DNA of 64,000 nt. Origin: Arthrobacter oryzae (GTDB lineage Bacteria; Actinomycetota; Actinomycetes; Actinomycetales; Micrococcaceae). The stretch covers positions 1 through 64,000 of the forward strand of contig NZ_JAUSSM010000009.1 of assembly GCF_030812315.1 (NCBI RefSeq). The letters are read 5' to 3'. The stretch's first letter is position 1. Each line of letters opens with the position of its first letter. The position numbers and the translations under genes were made by a program. Shown in pieces: positions 63,255 through 64,000 of the stretch. The notes below the pieces were generated by a model. The model did not search any database. It was not told the DNA's origin and was given only the letters and a program-made list of their open reading frames with translations.

Positions 63255-64000
63255 ACTACAGACCTTGCCGGCTCCGGAGAAACTGCCGTCCTCCGAAGGG
63301 AAAACGAAGGGCAAGAGCCCCAGGGGCGGCAGCAGGAAACCCGAATCCCGGGGAACGCTGGCCTTCAGCCGCAGCGCCCGGATCAAAGCCCTCGCAAAGC
63401 ACGCCGTCCTGATCATTGCCGGCGGCGTGATGATCTACCCGCTGCTGTGGATGGTGGTTTCTTCCCTGCGGCCCAACGATTTGATCTTCCGCGAACCCGG
63501 ACTCTGGCTGGACAGCCTGGAGATGGGCAACTACACCGACGGTTGGTCCGCACTGACCCATCCCTTCGGGCACTACATGCTCAATTCCGCGGTGGTGGTG
63601 ATCGGCTCCATCCTGGGCAACCTGATCTCCTGCTCGATGGCCGCGTACGCCTTCGCCCGCCTGCAGTTCAGCGGCAAGAAGGTGTTCTTCGGAATCATGC
63701 TGCTGACCATCATGCTGCCCTTCCACGTGATCATCGTTCCGCAGTACATCCTGTTCTCGCAGATCGGCTGGGTGAATACCTTCTGGCCGCTGATTGTGCC
63801 GAAGCTCCTGGCAACTGATGCGTTCTTCGTGTTCCTTATGGTGCAGTTCATCCGGGGCCTTCCGAAGGAACTGGACGAAGCCGCCCGGATCGACGGCGCC
63901 GGCCACCCGCGCATCTTCCTGCAGGTCATCCTGCCGCTGATGGTTCCGGCCCTCGCCACCACCACAATCTTCACGTTCATCTGGACCTGGAACGACTTCT
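63247..64000 (+). CDS. Sugar ABC transporter permease (MalG type), cut by window end
   Basis: 251 residues visible from ATG 63247 (MTELQTLPAPEKLPSS). A disordered basic N-terminus of about 45 residues leads to helix 1 (AVLIIAGGVMIYPLLWMVVS). The EAA loop is ELDEAARIDGAGHPRIFLQV at about residue 214. The sequence stops at FTFIWTWNDF, about 50 residues before the expected end. It pairs with the upstream permease; no ATPase or binding-protein gene lies within the window. Confidence 0.93.
   Translation, partial: MTELQTLPAPEKLPSSEGKTKGKSPRGGSRKPESRGTLAFSRSARIKALAKHAVLIIAGGVMIYPLLWMVVSSLRPNDLIFREPGLWLDSLEMGNYTDGWSALTHPFGHYMLNSAVVVIGSILGNLISCSMAAYAFARLQFSGKKVFFGIMLLTIMLPFHVIIVPQYILFSQIGWVNTFWPLIVPKLLATDAFFVFLMVQFIRGLPKELDEAARIDGAGHPRIFLQVILPLMVPALATTTIFTFIWTWNDF

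Overview
The window is 64 kb of a high-GC chromosome that reads like an Arthrobacter/Pseudarthrobacter-type actinobacterium (Micrococcaceae). The basis is: dense genes, many ATGA start/stop overlaps, GTG starts, several probable leaderless starts, a minimal actinobacterial Tad/Flp locus next to a DUF1998 helicase and not far from topA (the same neighbourhood as the Mycobacterium ssd-tad-helicase region), and glutamate/sugar-catabolic gene content typical of soil actinobacteria. No rRNA, tRNA, CRISPR array, phage or insertion sequence was seen.

Layout. 1-5.4 kb: partial acetyl-CoA synthetase (acs), a membrane protein with a long Ala-rich tail, nth (endonuclease III) overlapping a CoA-type Nudix hydrolase, and a small YegP-type protein. 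5.4-15.3 kb: a family A polymerase-like protein; then ssd-tadA-tadB-tadC-flp pilin-TadE-TadE-like as one tightly overlapping operon, meeting a convergent helicase at a GC-rich hairpin. 15.3-21 kb: GNAT acetyltransferase, trhO, a tandem family of small lipoproteins several of which are frameshifted, and a stand-alone PheS-like ligase (srmL). 21-31.9 kb: NYN-domain protein, a class I methyltransferase, an MFS transporter with a repeat tail, an ArsR-type regulator, topA, an SseB-like protein, ppx and a TIM-barrel sugar isomerase-like gene. 31.9-39.8 kb: a DGPF protein/ECF42 sigma pair, a gene-free 577-bp interval with two copies of a structured element, proC, ktrB-ktrA, an AcuC-type deacetylase, a membrane protein and an ArsR regulator.

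39.8-46.7 kb: lldD with a divergent FadR-type regulator and twin operators; a GH3 beta-glucosidase in an operon with an MFS transporter, divergent from a TetR regulator across a near-perfect palindrome. 46.8-64 kb: a carbohydrate island. A LacI regulator is followed by Gfo/Idh oxidoreductase, uronate dehydrogenase-like, 5-dehydro-4-deoxyglucarate dehydratase, enolase-superfamily dehydratase and 2,5-dioxovalerate dehydrogenase-like genes, which together spell the oxidative uronate-to-2-oxoglutarate route. After a SulP-carbonic anhydrase fusion comes a second arm: an alpha/beta hydrolase (frameshifted), a Gfo/Idh-DUF6807 fusion and an M24-fold protein with substituted metal ligands, divergent from sugar ABC permeases. 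A 16-bp identical LacI-type operator precedes both arms, so they are probably one regulon.

The observations most worth a second look are the duplicated structured RNA-like element at 33757-34082, a family of long perfect palindromes placed between convergent genes, the lipoprotein array with homopolymer frameshifts, and the M24/Gfo-DUF6807/hydrolase set inside the LacI regulon.
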